Of a DNA stretch of 11,136 bases, positions 1-9,178 are shown in pieces. Positions within the stretch are counted from its first letter, which is position 1. Each line of letters starts with the position of its first letter. The DNA is from CAZAMT01 sp964486145. GTDB taxonomy: Bacteria > Bacteroidota > Bacteroidia > Bacteroidales > JAAAOM01. Below the pieces are notes generated by a model. It did not search any database. It was not told the origin of the DNA and saw nothing but the letters and a program-made list of their open reading frames with translations. Position numbers and translations under genes: made by a program. The stretch is taken from positions 1 to 11,136 of the forward strand of contig CAZAMT010000128.1 in the NCBI GenBank assembly GCA_964486145.1. Direction: 5' to 3'.

Positions 1-207
1 ATACATTTCTTTTCCATTTTTATTCATTTAATAAGCTTGTATTAGAATCCTCTAAACAAATCATCTTCCTGTTTAAAACGCTATTATGGTGGACCTTTCC
101 TGTTCATTCGTTCATTTTTTTCTTGTTATGATATCCTGTTATGTTCCGGGATGGTTAGATTTTTTATACTTTTACGCCAATTTTTTATTCGATTAATTCA
201 TTCATAC

Positions 208-2841
208 ATGGATATTGCAAGTAAATATAATCCGGAAAATACCGAAGATAAATGGTACAAATACTGGCTGGATCACAACTTGTTTAAAGCGTCACCGGAT
301 CACAGGGAGCCTTATACAATAGTTATCCCCCCGCCAAATGTAACCGGCGTTCTGCATATGGGTCATATGTTAAATAATACACTGCAGGATGTTTTAATCC
401 GAAGGGCAAGGATGATGGGGAAAAATGCGCTTTGGGTGCCAGGAACCGATCATGCATCCATTGCAACGGAAGCCAAAGTTGTTGCGAAACTAAAAAGTGA
501 AGGCATACAAAAGTCCGATCTAACAAGAGATGAATTTCTTCAACATGCCTGGGAATGGACTCATAAACACGGGGGCATTATCCTTGAACAACTAAAAAAG
601 CTGGGAGCTTCCTGCGACTGGGAACGAACCTGCTTTACCATGGATGACGAACGATCCGGGAGTGTATTGAAGGTATTTGTTGATCTCTATAATAAAGGAA
701 AAATATATCGCGGAGTACGCATGATCAACTGGGACCCGGAAGCTAAAACGGCTGTTTCCGATGAAGAAGTTATTTACCGGGAGGTGAATTCAAAACTCTA
801 TCATGTGCGATATCAGATTGAAGGTGAAGACGGTTATGTTAACATTGCAACCACTCGTCCGGAAACCATACTTGGTGATACTGCTGTATGCATAAATCCG
901 AATGATAATCGCTACAAAAAATTGAAAAATAAAAAGGTACTGGTTCCGCTTATTAACCGGACCGTACCGATTATTGAAGACGAATATGTGGACATGGAGT
1001 TCGGTACAGGTTGCCTTAAAATTACTCCGGCACATGACCTCAATGACTATGAACTTGGAATAAAGCATAACCTGGATGTTGTTGATATATTCAACGATGA
1101 CGGCACATTAAACGATAAAGCACAGCTTTACATTGGCAAAGACAGGTTTGAAGTAAGAAAATTAATCACTGCCGATCTTGATAAAGAAGGACATCTTGTA
1201 AAAACTGAAGATTATACCAATAAAGTTGGATATTCCGAAAGAACCGATGCTGCGATTGAACCGAAACTCTCCATGCAATGGTTTCTGAAAATGAAGGAAC
1301 TGGCCGGACCTGCACTCGAAGCGGTCATGAAAGATGAGGTTCAACTGCATCCAGTAAAATTTAAAAATACGTATCGCCACTGGATGGAGAATGTAAAAGA
1401 CTGGTGCATTTCCCGTCAACTCTGGTGGGGACATCGAATTCCTGCATTTTACCTCAAAGATTCGAACGATTTTGTGGTTGCTGAAACGGAAGAAGAAGCC
1501 ATAAACCTGGCCAAAGAAAAACTCGGTGATACATCCATTACCAAAATGGATTTGAAACAAGATGAAGACGTGGTGGACACCTGGTTTTCTTCTTGGCTAT
1601 GGCCAATCAGCGTATTCGATGGTATTCGAAAACCAGATAATGCCGACATAAACTATTTTTACCCGACAAATGTTCTTGTTACAGCTCCGGAGATATTGTT
1701 TTTCTGGGTCGCAAGAATGATCATCGCTGGCTTTGAGTACCAAAATGAAAAACCGTTCAAAGATGTATACCTGACTGGAATTGTGCGGGACAGTCAACGC
1801 AGGAAAATGTCAAAACAACTGGGTAATTCTCCCGATCCATTGGATCTGATTGCTAAATACAGTGCAGATGGTGTTAGGGTAGGTATGTTATTATGCTCAC
1901 CCGCCGGAAATGATCTTTTATTTGATGAAGGCCTAACAGAACAAGGTCGGAATTTTGGTAATAAAATATGGAATACGTTCCGGCTGATAAACATGTGGGA
2001 AGTATCTGAAGATGTTCAACAACCAGCAAACGCGGAGGAAGCGATAACCTGGTTTAAAAACCGGCTAAATCAGGCCATCACCGATCTTGAAAAACAATTT
2101 GAATCCTACAGGGTATCTGAAGCGCTGATGACCATCTACAGGCTTTACTGGGATGATTTTGCTTCGTGGTACCTGGAAGCCATCAAACCGGGTTATCAAA
2201 AACCCATTGATAAGATAACATTTGAAGAAACCCGGAGGTTTCTTGAAAAACTACTCCAATTATTGCATCCGTTCATGCCGTTTATCACTGAAGAAATCTG
2301 GCATTTGATTGATAAACGCGCAGAAGGTGACAGCATCTCAACATCAAATTTGCCTTCCCCTGGAAAATTTCATTCTGAAATTATAACGAATTTTGATCAA
2401 ACAAAGGAAACTGTTGCTGCCATTCGAAATATCAGGAAAGATAAAAACATTGCAAACAAAGAAACTATCGACCTAAAAATATATCCTGCTTCTGATAAGT
2501 CCCTTATCAAAAACCGGGAGATTCTTAAAAAGCTTGGCAATGTTTCATCTATTGAGTTTGTGAGTGAGAAAATAAACAATGCCGTTTCATTCCGTATCAG
2601 TGCCGACGAATTTTATGTTCCTATCGGAGGATTGGTTGATAACGATGAAGAACAAAAAAAACTGGCAGAAGAACTTAAATATCAGAAGGGGTTTCTGGCA
2701 TCAGTAGAAAAAAAGTTAAGCAATGAAAAGTTTGTCAACAATGCTCCCGAAAAAGTTGTAGCTCAGGAGAGAAAAAAGAAATCGGATGCCGAAGAAAAAA
2801 TAAAAATGCTGGAAGATCGAATCAGAACAATGGAAGAGTGA
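208..2841 (+). CDS. valS: Valyl-tRNA synthetase (class I aminoacyl-tRNA synthetase)
   Basis: Cytoplasmic enzyme that attaches valine to tRNA-Val using ATP and hydrolyses mischarged threonyl-tRNA. The product is 877 residues, normal for bacterial ValRS. Seen in order: N-terminal KYNP and KWYKYW; the class I HIGH signature as HMGH at residues 50-53 inside PPPNVTGVLHMGH; GTDHASIATE from 79; the CP1 editing domain with TTRPETILGDTA (about 215-226) and GTGCLKITPAHD (266-277); WCISRQLWWGHR from 399; DVVDTWFSSWLWP from 454; KMSKQ at 533-537, in place of KMSKS; an anticodon-binding helical domain after about 570; and a charged C-terminal coiled coil (about 812-877), the tRNA-binding arm of ValRS. The frame stays open upstream to an ATG at 151, but those 19 extra residues are hydrophobic and unlike ValRS, whereas MDIASKYNP matches the family start, so 208 is chosen. 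There is no clear Shine-Dalgarno sequence. It appears monocistronic. Confidence 0.97.
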   Translation: MDIASKYNPENTEDKWYKYWLDHNLFKASPDHREPYTIVIPPPNVTGVLHMGHMLNNTLQDVLIRRARMMGKNALWVPGTDHASIATEAKVVAKLKSEGIQKSDLTRDEFLQHAWEWTHKHGGIILEQLKKLGASCDWERTCFTMDDERSGSVLKVFVDLYNKGKIYRGVRMINWDPEAKTAVSDEEVIYREVNSKLYHVRYQIEGEDGYVNIATTRPETILGDTAVCINPNDNRYKKLKNKKVLVPLINRTVPIIEDEYVDMEFGTGCLKITPAHDLNDYELGIKHNLDVVDIFNDDGTLNDKAQLYIGKDRFEVRKLITADLDKEGHLVKTEDYTNKVGYSERTDAAIEPKLSMQWFLKMKELAGPALEAVMKDEVQLHPVKFKNTYRHWMENVKDWCISRQLWWGHRIPAFYLKDSNDFVVAETEEEAINLAKEKLGDTSITKMDLKQDEDVVDTWFSSWLWPISVFDGIRKPDNADINYFYPTNVLVTAPEILFFWVARMIIAGFEYQNEKPFKDVYLTGIVRDSQRRKMSKQLGNSPDPLDLIAKYSADGVRVGMLLCSPAGNDLLFDEGLTEQGRNFGNKIWNTFRLINMWEVSEDVQQPANAEEAITWFKNRLNQAITDLEKQFESYRVSEALMTIYRLYWDDFASWYLEAIKPGYQKPIDKITFEETRRFLEKLLQLLHPFMPFITEEIWHLIDKRAEGDSISTSNLPSPGKFHSEIITNFDQTKETVAAIRNIRKDKNIANKETIDLKIYPASDKSLIKNREILKKLGNVSSIEFVSEKINNAVSFRISADEFYVPIGGLVDNDEEQKKLAEELKYQKGFLASVEKKLSNEKFVNNAPEKVVAQERKKKSDAEEKIKMLEDRIRTMEE

Positions 2842-2974
2842 TTTTCATTTTTTGCTACAAAGGTTAAATTAAAAATAGTGATGCTCCATTTCATTTTTAC
2901 TGATGGGTTCATTGATACACGCATAAAACGTTAGTTCGATTTCAGTTGTTTTAGTTTACCGGCTTGATGGTGTG

Positions 2975-3000
2975 CGCGCAATTCTCAAAAAAAATGCGCG
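2975..3000. repeat. GC-rich inverted repeat (hairpin) upstream of the DUF5686 gene
   Basis: CGCGCA at 2975-2980 pairs perfectly with TGCGCG at 2995-3000 across a 14-base A-rich loop. It stands out as GC-rich in an AT-rich 279-bp intergenic region (2842-3120). No T-run follows on either strand, so it does not look like an intrinsic terminator. It could be an mRNA leader structure or a protein-binding palindrome for the downstream gene. The rest of the gap holds no recognisable gene, and no convincing Bacteroidota promoter was found there. Confidence 0.4.
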
Positions 3001-3120
3001 AATAAAGCAACCAATGTGTTTTTTAAACGTCTATATTGACTGTATATGAAAAAAAGATAGGTGCAATCAAGAGAAAGGTTTTAGGGACGGAGGCAAATCT
3101 ATCATTATAAAAACCTTTAA

Positions 3121-5580
3121 ATGCTTTATAAAACCAAATATTTAATCCTGGTCTTGCTGCTCAGTGTGGTTAAGGCTTATCCTCAAACTACAAAAATCAG
3201 AGGATATGTAAGGGATGCATCTTCAAAAGAGTCCATACCTTTTGTTAGTATCGCGTTTATTAATTCGGGTATTGGCACAATAACCGACTTTAAGGGTGAG
3301 TATTTTTTGGAGACCAATATCAAATCGGATACACTTGTCATATCATCACTCGGATATAAAAAGAAATCCATTTTCATTTCTGAACAGGGATTTCACACCA
3401 TCAATATCGAACTGGAACCTGATAAATATTCCATTGAAGAGGTTGTCATTACACCGGGAGAGAATCCTGCTCACCGCATTGTTAGAAACATCATTGCAAA
3501 CAAAAAAAAACACCATCCCAACCATATTGGAACATATCAGTGTGAGATTTATAACAAAATCCAGATTGATATCAATAATGTTGACGACAAGTTCAGAAAC
3601 AGAAAAGTATTTAATCAGTTTCAATTTATATTCGAAAACGTAGACACTTCTGCACTTACCGGTAAACCATACCTTCCTGTTTTGCTTACGGAAACCCTGT
3701 CAGATTATTATTATTCCCACGAGGCAGATAAAGAACATGAAATTATTAAGGCAAACCGGATATCCGGGACAGAAAACGAGAGCCTTGCTGAATTTACGGG
3801 CAAAATGTATCAAAAACTTGAAATTTATAACAATTTTATTACCCTGTTTGAACCAGGTTTTATTAGTCCAATTGCCGATTTCGGGTTATTTTACTATAAA
3901 TACTATTTAATTGATAGTTTGCTTGTAAACGATAACTGGTGTTATAAAATCTCCTTTGAACCAAAACGCAAATTTGAAAAAACCTTTTCCGGCTATTTTG
4001 TTGTTGCTGATAGTTCATTTGCGATTGTTGAAGGACAACTAAGAATGAGCAAAGGTGCAAATATAAATTTCATCAATGATTATATGGTGAATCTTCAGTT
4101 TGAAAAAATACAGGATTCAATCTGGTTTCTTACGGAGGAGAAACATATCGTGGATTTCAATTTAACAGAAAAGACACTGGGCTTTTTTGGCAGAAAACAA
4201 ACGTCCTATAAAAACACTGAGTTTAAAACCAGGTTGTCTGAAAAAATAATTCATAACCACACAAACATCACGCTCGCTGATAATGTCAATACCAAGGATG
4301 AGGAATTTTGGGAGTTAAACCGCCATATTGCATTAACAGGAAAGGAAGAGAACATATATAAAATGGTAGATTCAATAAAGCAAATACCATTATATAAAAC
4401 TGTTGAAGATGTAATATTACTGCTGACAAATTATTATTATGTAGTTGGTCCTTTTGAATATGGTCCCTATTATAAGACCTACAGCAGTAATTTTGTTGAA
4501 GGTCATCGCGTTCGCGTAGGTGGACGAACCAGCAATGCCTTCAGCACACGGTTGATGATAAACGGACATGTTGCATACGGATTTAAAGATGAGAAATTTA
4601 AATATGGTTTTGGAGCGCTCTACATGTTCTCAAAAAACCCCAGAATTTCAGCCGGCTTTCAATACCTGCACGACCGCAAACAACTCGGACAAAGCAGCAA
4701 TGCATTTAGTGAAGATAATTTTTTAACCTCTTTTTTACGCAGGTCTCCCAATAAAACCTTGACGATGGTTGAAGAGCACAAAGGGTTTATTGAAAGGGAA
4801 TGGTTTCCGGGATTTTCAAATAAGATAACGTTACGCCATGAAATCATTTATCCGGTTGAAGCAGTTCCTTTTCAATATTTTAATAACGATGTTGAACCTG
4901 TCCCTGTGAAAAACATTGTCTCTACGGAAATATCATTAAACACTCGATACGCAAAAGATGAAAAATTTATTTATGGTGAATTTACAAGGCTCAGCCTGGG
5001 AACGGAGTCACCGATTTTAGAATTTAATGTATCCATTGGCTTACATGGTTTTCTTGGAAGTGATTACGATTATTTAAAACTGAATGCCAGTATTGAAGAT
5101 AAAATTGAAATAAATCCCATTGGCCATTTACGGTATTCGCTTGAAACCGGTAAAATATTTGGCGCCCTACCTTTTCCCCTGCTCGAACTTCACCAGGGCA
5201 ATGAAACCTACGCTCATGATCACTTATCATTTAACATGATGAATTATTACGAATTTGCAAGTGATCAATATGTAAGTTTGTGGACAGAACATCATTTCCA
5301 GGGATTGTTTTTAAACAAGGTTCCTTTCATCCGGAATCTCAAGTGGCGGGAAGTCATTTCGGCAAAAGGCGTGTTCGGCTCTTTATCCGATAGTCATTGC
5401 TCCGTTCTTGAATTTCCTGATGGCCTTCACAGGCTAACAAAACCATATTACGAAGCTGGATTAGGAATTGAAAACATTTTTAAGTTCTTCAGGATTGATG
5501 CCTTGTGGCGCCTTTCATATTTAAACCATGAAAACATACAACCATTTGGCTTGAGATTAAAACTGCAGGTTTTACTATAA
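3121..5580 (+). CDS. DUF5686 / carboxypeptidase regulatory-like domain outer-membrane protein
   Basis: Predicted outer-membrane protein of unknown function, 819 residues. It opens with a signal peptide (MLYKTKYLILVLLLSVVKA, cleavage near residues 19-22). Residues about 26-112 form a carboxypeptidase-D regulatory-like beta-sandwich: IRGYVRDA, then PFVSIAFINSGIGTITDFKGEYFL, SDTLVISSLGYK and EEVVITPG. This is the module also found at the N-terminus of SusC-like TonB-dependent receptors. No TonB plug follows. Instead comes the DUF5686-type region (from about 115, HRIVRNIIANKKKHHP), and then alternating hydrophobic and aromatic strands typical of a beta-barrel to the C-terminus (RLKLQVLL). The family belongs to Bacteroidota and its ligand is unknown; the outer-membrane location is inferred from the signal peptide and strand pattern. 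The ATG at 3121 sits in an AT-rich leader without a Shine-Dalgarno sequence and directly starts the signal peptide. It is convergent with mltF and has no obvious operon partner. Confidence 0.85.
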   Translation: MLYKTKYLILVLLLSVVKAYPQTTKIRGYVRDASSKESIPFVSIAFINSGIGTITDFKGEYFLETNIKSDTLVISSLGYKKKSIFISEQGFHTINIELEPDKYSIEEVVITPGENPAHRIVRNIIANKKKHHPNHIGTYQCEIYNKIQIDINNVDDKFRNRKVFNQFQFIFENVDTSALTGKPYLPVLLTETLSDYYYSHEADKEHEIIKANRISGTENESLAEFTGKMYQKLEIYNNFITLFEPGFISPIADFGLFYYKYYLIDSLLVNDNWCYKISFEPKRKFEKTFSGYFVVADSSFAIVEGQLRMSKGANINFINDYMVNLQFEKIQDSIWFLTEEKHIVDFNLTEKTLGFFGRKQTSYKNTEFKTRLSEKIIHNHTNITLADNVNTKDEEFWELNRHIALTGKEENIYKMVDSIKQIPLYKTVEDVILLLTNYYYVVGPFEYGPYYKTYSSNFVEGHRVRVGGRTSNAFSTRLMINGHVAYGFKDEKFKYGFGALYMFSKNPRISAGFQYLHDRKQLGQSSNAFSEDNFLTSFLRRSPNKTLTMVEEHKGFIEREWFPGFSNKITLRHEIIYPVEAVPFQYFNNDVEPVPVKNIVSTEISLNTRYAKDEKFIYGEFTRLSLGTESPILEFNVSIGLHGFLGSDYDYLKLNASIEDKIEINPIGHLRYSLETGKIFGALPFPLLELHQGNETYAHDHLSFNMMNYYEFASDQYVSLWTEHHFQGLFLNKVPFIRNLKWREVISAKGVFGSLSDSHCSVLEFPDGLHRLTKPYYEAGLGIENIFKFFRIDALWRLSYLNHENIQPFGLRLKLQVLL

Positions 5581-5609
5581 AAAAGCCCTAAAGCGGTTTG
5601 CTAAAGGGC
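5579..5609 (-). terminator. Rho-independent terminator of mltF, in the convergent gap
   Basis: GCCCT (5585-5589) pairs with AGGGC (5605-5609) and AGC (5592-5594) with GCT (5600-5602). A 2x2 A/A internal loop separates the two stems, and the loop is five bases. Read on the minus strand the hairpin is followed by six T (5584-5579), the classic layout for ending mltF, whose stop lies 27 bp upstream. The T-tract overlaps the last two bases of the TAA stop of the convergent DUF5686 gene. On the plus strand the hairpin is followed only by TGATAAAT, so termination in that direction would be weak. Confidence 0.75.
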
Positions 5610-5636
5610 CTGATAAATAATATTTACTAAACAACT

Positions 5637-7064
5637 CTATTCATCTACAACATTTTTATAGTGTTCGTAACGACTTAAAATATCGTAAACATAATTATAT
5701 GCTTCTTTCCCGCGACAATATCCATACCGTACTACGGGATCCTGATAATACCTCGGATTTGACTTATTCAGAACATAATAATCCACATTATCCTCCCATT
5801 TATATGGATCTTTACCATTTTTCTCGGCTAATTTCATGGCATCTTCAACATGGCCATACCCTGCATTGTAAGATGCAAGCATAAATTTTATTTTTTCTTC
5901 TTCGCTCATGTTCTTTGAAGTAAACTGCCTGTCAAGCCATTGAAGAAAACCAACACCTGCCCGAATATTTTCTTCGGGAGATGAAGTTGTATCCACACCA
6001 AACCTTGCAGCAGTCTGCGGCATCAATTGCATTAATCCAAAAGCACCGGCCCAGGATTTTACTTTTGGATTAAATCGTGATTCCTGGTATATAAGTGAAG
6101 CCAGCAATCGCCAGTCCCAACCAAGTTTCTGACTGTATTTCTTTATTTGATCATCAAAATAGGACACCTTACCTCCTTCATGAGCCAGAAAATCGCTTTG
6201 CCTGTATTTTAAAGTATAGGTATTATTAAAATACTTATTGTAAATAGCCTGGTAACGTCTTGTTGTTTTATAATTGTCAAACCATTTATTGACATCATTT
6301 AACAATTGATCATTTCCTTTGGTAACTGCCCATGCAAAATGCTGCGGAAAGCTGATCGGTGTTTTGATATCAAGGTTTTCATAATATGATTCATTCAATT
6401 TTGCCAAATTTTCATCACATATCGTATAATCAATTTCACCACTTGAAACCATATCAATTAGTTCCTCGGTCTCCTTGTTCATGGTTTCAATAAAAATGGT
6501 ATCTCCTATTTCTTCCGCAAGGTTCTCAATACGTTCAGCATATGCTGAATGTTTTTGCACGTGAATAACCTTTCCTGCCAAATCAAGCTGATTTCGAATC
6601 AGGAGATTTTCAACATCCCTTGTTCTCAACTGATTCCAGTTTTCCGGTTTTCTCTGAACAAGAACCTGCCGTGTTTGTCCATGTGGAACTGTAAAATCGG
6701 CTATTTTTTTCCTTTCTGCGGTGATGGTTATATTAGCTGCAATCAAGTCCACATCTCCCTTTAATAGCCTATCAAATTTTTGATTCAGGTTATTATCCAC
6801 AATAACCTCCAACCTCTTACCAAGGTGGTCGGCAAGTTCCTGTAATAATTCGTATTGATATCCCATTAACTGCCCGCGATAAACAAAGTAATTTGTTGAA
6901 TTATAGTCTGTTATAGCAACAATCTTTTCTCTCTCCCGATAATCGCTATCTGCCTGTTCCGATGGTGAAATTTTATTATCGTTTGCTTCTTTCTCACTGT
7001 TATTATTGCAACCCGAAAAAAACATGATCGCCAACACAGCTATAAAAAAATAAAGTTTTTTCAT
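5637..7064 (-). CDS. mltF: Membrane-bound lytic murein transglycosylase F-like lipoprotein (SBP_bac_3 + SLT domains)
   Basis: Periplasm-facing lipoprotein that cleaves the MurNAc-GlcNAc bond of peptidoglycan to give 1,6-anhydro-muropeptides. From the ATG at 7064 it has 475 residues, slightly shorter than E. coli MltF. MKKLYFFIAVLAIMFFSGC is a lipoprotein signal with the lipidated Cys at residue 19. A solute-binding family 3 domain (about 46-281) includes GYQYELLQELADHLG and GDVDLIAANITITAERKKIADFT; in MltF this module is regulatory. The transglycosylase domain (about 305-440) shows LLASLIYQESRFNP with the likely catalytic Glu at 328, then AGAFGLMQLMPQTAARFG and ASYNAGYGHV, the standard SLT family 1 motifs. 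An in-frame ATG at 7076 would add only MTET; 7064 is preferred because MKK gives a normal signal n-region. It lies 127 bp downstream of the porin stop on the same strand, so co-transcription is possible, and a terminator follows. The domain order excludes a plain amino-acid ABC transporter binding protein. Confidence 0.92.
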   Translation of the reverse strand: MKKLYFFIAVLAIMFFSGCNNNSEKEANDNKISPSEQADSDYREREKIVAITDYNSTNYFVYRGQLMGYQYELLQELADHLGKRLEVIVDNNLNQKFDRLLKGDVDLIAANITITAERKKIADFTVPHGQTRQVLVQRKPENWNQLRTRDVENLLIRNQLDLAGKVIHVQKHSAYAERIENLAEEIGDTIFIETMNKETEELIDMVSSGEIDYTICDENLAKLNESYYENLDIKTPISFPQHFAWAVTKGNDQLLNDVNKWFDNYKTTRRYQAIYNKYFNNTYTLKYRQSDFLAHEGGKVSYFDDQIKKYSQKLGWDWRLLASLIYQESRFNPKVKSWAGAFGLMQLMPQTAARFGVDTTSSPEENIRAGVGFLQWLDRQFTSKNMSEEEKIKFMLASYNAGYGHVEDAMKLAEKNGKDPYKWEDNVDYYVLNKSNPRYYQDPVVRYGYCRGKEAYNYVYDILSRYEHYKNVVDE

Positions 7065-7191
7065 AGTTTCCGTCATTTGTTTGTTTTTAATAATTAAGCG
7101 GTAAAATTACGCTTACTTTATTTGAATTTAGACTTATTATTGATGAAATGAAGTATTCTTAGTATTAAACGCTACAATATTTTTATGAAAT

Positions 7192-9174
7192 TTAATCGTA
7201 AAACGTCCAATAAAGCCCAAACTTAAGTACTCCAAGATTTCTGGGATGTTGAACTGCAGAAAAGTAATTTTTATCCAAAAACAATGCCCCTATATTTTTA
7301 TATTTTAAATAAACCCTTGTTCGTTTGATCCTAACATTTACGAATGGATCAATGAACGGATAGTTACCAATTTTCCTAACATCCTGTATATAATATTGTT
7401 CAAAAGCCGGCATAAACTTATACGCGTAATATTCTGAGTTATAAAACAAATCAGCACCTATTTGAAAATAAATAGCGCCATTTGTAAATTTGAATTTTAT
7501 CACATGATCAAGATACAAAGAACTGTAAACAGCTACATCCGGAATGGAAACAATTGCATTCCTATCTGTCATCTGATAATGAATATTATTGTCCCAAACA
7601 AGTTTCCAGACATCAAATCTTTTTTTCAAATATAATGCCAAAACACTCACCGGAACTGATGTTTGTGCCGCGTTAGCATTCTCATCGAAATAAATGAAAT
7701 TATCTGTATTTGTTGAATGAATGCCAACTGAAAACTTATATTCTCTGTTGAAGAGGGAACCGGATAGCTTTAATCTGCTGACATCAGAAAAACTATTTCT
7801 CCATATAAAGTGATTACTTGTTAAATTTTCAATGAAATAATCAGGGGTTGTTTTTGATATATCTGCTGCTGCATTCAGCTCAAATGCAGTATTTTTTATG
7901 TTAATAATGGTATTTATGTTGCCATTCAAAAAATAGTCATTGGCTTTTCTACCAGTGAAATAAAAACCACCTTTTGCTTTCCAGTTCAACATTTTACCAG
8001 TTTGATGATAGGCATTTGCAATAAATGCGGAATTAAAAAAATTATTACTCCTGCCAGGCAAAAAGTCACCTGCTGTGTCCATCGTTGAAGTGTAATATCT
8101 TTGAAGTTCATTTTGAATACCTACATTTAGACCTACAGGTAGAAAATAATTTTTCTTTTCAAACAACTCAAGTAACAATGTACTTTTAAATGAATGATAG
8201 TAAGTTGAATCAGTGGTAATCTCATCATTTATATAAACAGAATCATAAAAACTTCTATCCGGTGTTCCCAGGCCGGTACTTCCCATTTTACCAATGTCAT
8301 CGATAAATGTTCGTTTATGCAGGTTCCCTTCCAATGAATGCGATAGAAATGCCAATGCATCTTCTCTTTTAAATCCAATGGTATCATCCTCGGATGGTTT
8401 TCCTGCACCAAAATACAATTTTTGAGATATCAATATGCTTCTGCTTTTTGTTGCTGAACTTGCATTATCAAGGTTTACAGGATAATTCTTTGTATCATCC
8501 ACCGGGTTTTTGAATAAAGAATCAGGAATTCCTCCATTGTATTGATTTTCAATCGAGCCAATATTTACATTCCCGTGAAATTCATAACGATTCTCTCTAT
8601 AACTCCCAAAAAATGTAGCCTGTCCTATTGTATTTCTTTGCCTTTTATATTGTCCCCGGGCATTGATATAATCATATTTAAAACCTACATTCAATTTAGG
8701 ATTCACATTTTGGGTATGGATTACTCCTGCTGTTTGCTCATCCTTATCTCTAATTCCGGGAACAAATGAATATCCAATTTCTGTGAATGGTTTCGTAGTA
8801 TTTACATAAGTTATCTCTTCGGGACTTCTTTGATACCATCTGTAAGGATTTAGAAAATACGGAGACGTTTCAAAGTTAAATCGTTGATAATAAATATTTG
8901 AAACAGCCGGGTCGCCTAAATTCCCCGTAAAGGTTGCACTTTTCGTTTCACGAAACAGTGGATTATATAGTTGCATTTTTGTAATGACCGTATCCAAATC
9001 AACGGGAACTGTTTTAGAGTAATAATCGCTAAGTTTCCAGACATTGATAGACAATTTGGTAGTATCTTCAGGCTGTTGAGGTTCTGATTGAGGTTGACCT
9101 CTTCCAAAATCAGGCTGCGCATCTGATATTACAGACAGAAATATAAGAATCAATATGGATGATATGCGTAACAT
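7192..9174 (-). CDS. Putative porin, Porin_10-type outer-membrane beta-barrel
   Basis: Predicted outer-membrane channel of 660 residues. A signal peptide (MLRISSILIL, then IFLSVISDAQ) with cleavage after residue 20 is followed by a Pro/Gln-rich linker to about residue 37. Then comes the N-terminal signature I associate with Bacteroidota putative porins: WKLSDYYSKTVPVDLDTVITK, a region ending in GNLGDPA, and TSPYFLNPYRWY near 103-114. The rest is alternating strands rich in Tyr, Phe and Asn, ending in an aromatic-rich terminal strand (GVLKFGLYWTFYD), as expected for a barrel. Substrate is unknown, and a family profile search would settle the assignment. The frame extends upstream to a TTG at 9204, but that codon lies in the loop of the rRNA terminator and would precede the signal peptide, so the ATG at 9174 is chosen. 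It follows the 5S gene by about 50 bp on the same strand and precedes mltF. Confidence 0.8.
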   Translation of the reverse strand: MLRISSILILIFLSVISDAQPDFGRGQPQSEPQQPEDTTKLSINVWKLSDYYSKTVPVDLDTVITKMQLYNPLFRETKSATFTGNLGDPAVSNIYYQRFNFETSPYFLNPYRWYQRSPEEITYVNTTKPFTEIGYSFVPGIRDKDEQTAGVIHTQNVNPKLNVGFKYDYINARGQYKRQRNTIGQATFFGSYRENRYEFHGNVNIGSIENQYNGGIPDSLFKNPVDDTKNYPVNLDNASSATKSRSILISQKLYFGAGKPSEDDTIGFKREDALAFLSHSLEGNLHKRTFIDDIGKMGSTGLGTPDRSFYDSVYINDEITTDSTYYHSFKSTLLLELFEKKNYFLPVGLNVGIQNELQRYYTSTMDTAGDFLPGRSNNFFNSAFIANAYHQTGKMLNWKAKGGFYFTGRKANDYFLNGNINTIINIKNTAFELNAAADISKTTPDYFIENLTSNHFIWRNSFSDVSRLKLSGSLFNREYKFSVGIHSTNTDNFIYFDENANAAQTSVPVSVLALYLKKRFDVWKLVWDNNIHYQMTDRNAIVSIPDVAVYSSLYLDHVIKFKFTNGAIYFQIGADLFYNSEYYAYKFMPAFEQYYIQDVRKIGNYPFIDPFVNVRIKRTRVYLKYKNIGALFLDKNYFSAVQHPRNLGVLKFGLYWTFYD

Positions 9175-9178
9175 GGTA

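Noticed and set aside
1..27. Possible divergent gene starting at 27 or 17 on the minus strand (M-E-K-K or M-N-K-N-G-K-E-M-Y) and running off the left edge
   Set aside because: Only a few codons are visible, with no supporting signal; the sequence to the left is needed.
120..207. Promoter-like AT-rich stretch before valS, including TACTTTTA at 167-174
   Set aside because: One mismatch to TAnnTTTG and no TTTG at a suitable distance upstream. No riboswitch or T-box structure was recognised either.
2881..2934. Small frame of 17 codons (begins MLHFIFTDGF) just after valS
   Set aside because: Too short, with no ribosome-binding site, no recognisable motif and a length expected by chance.
7077..7191. 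Possible promoter between the porin and mltF (TAATTTTA on the minus strand)
   Set aside because: Imperfect -7 match and no clear -33 element in a very AT-rich sequence; not distinguishable from background.
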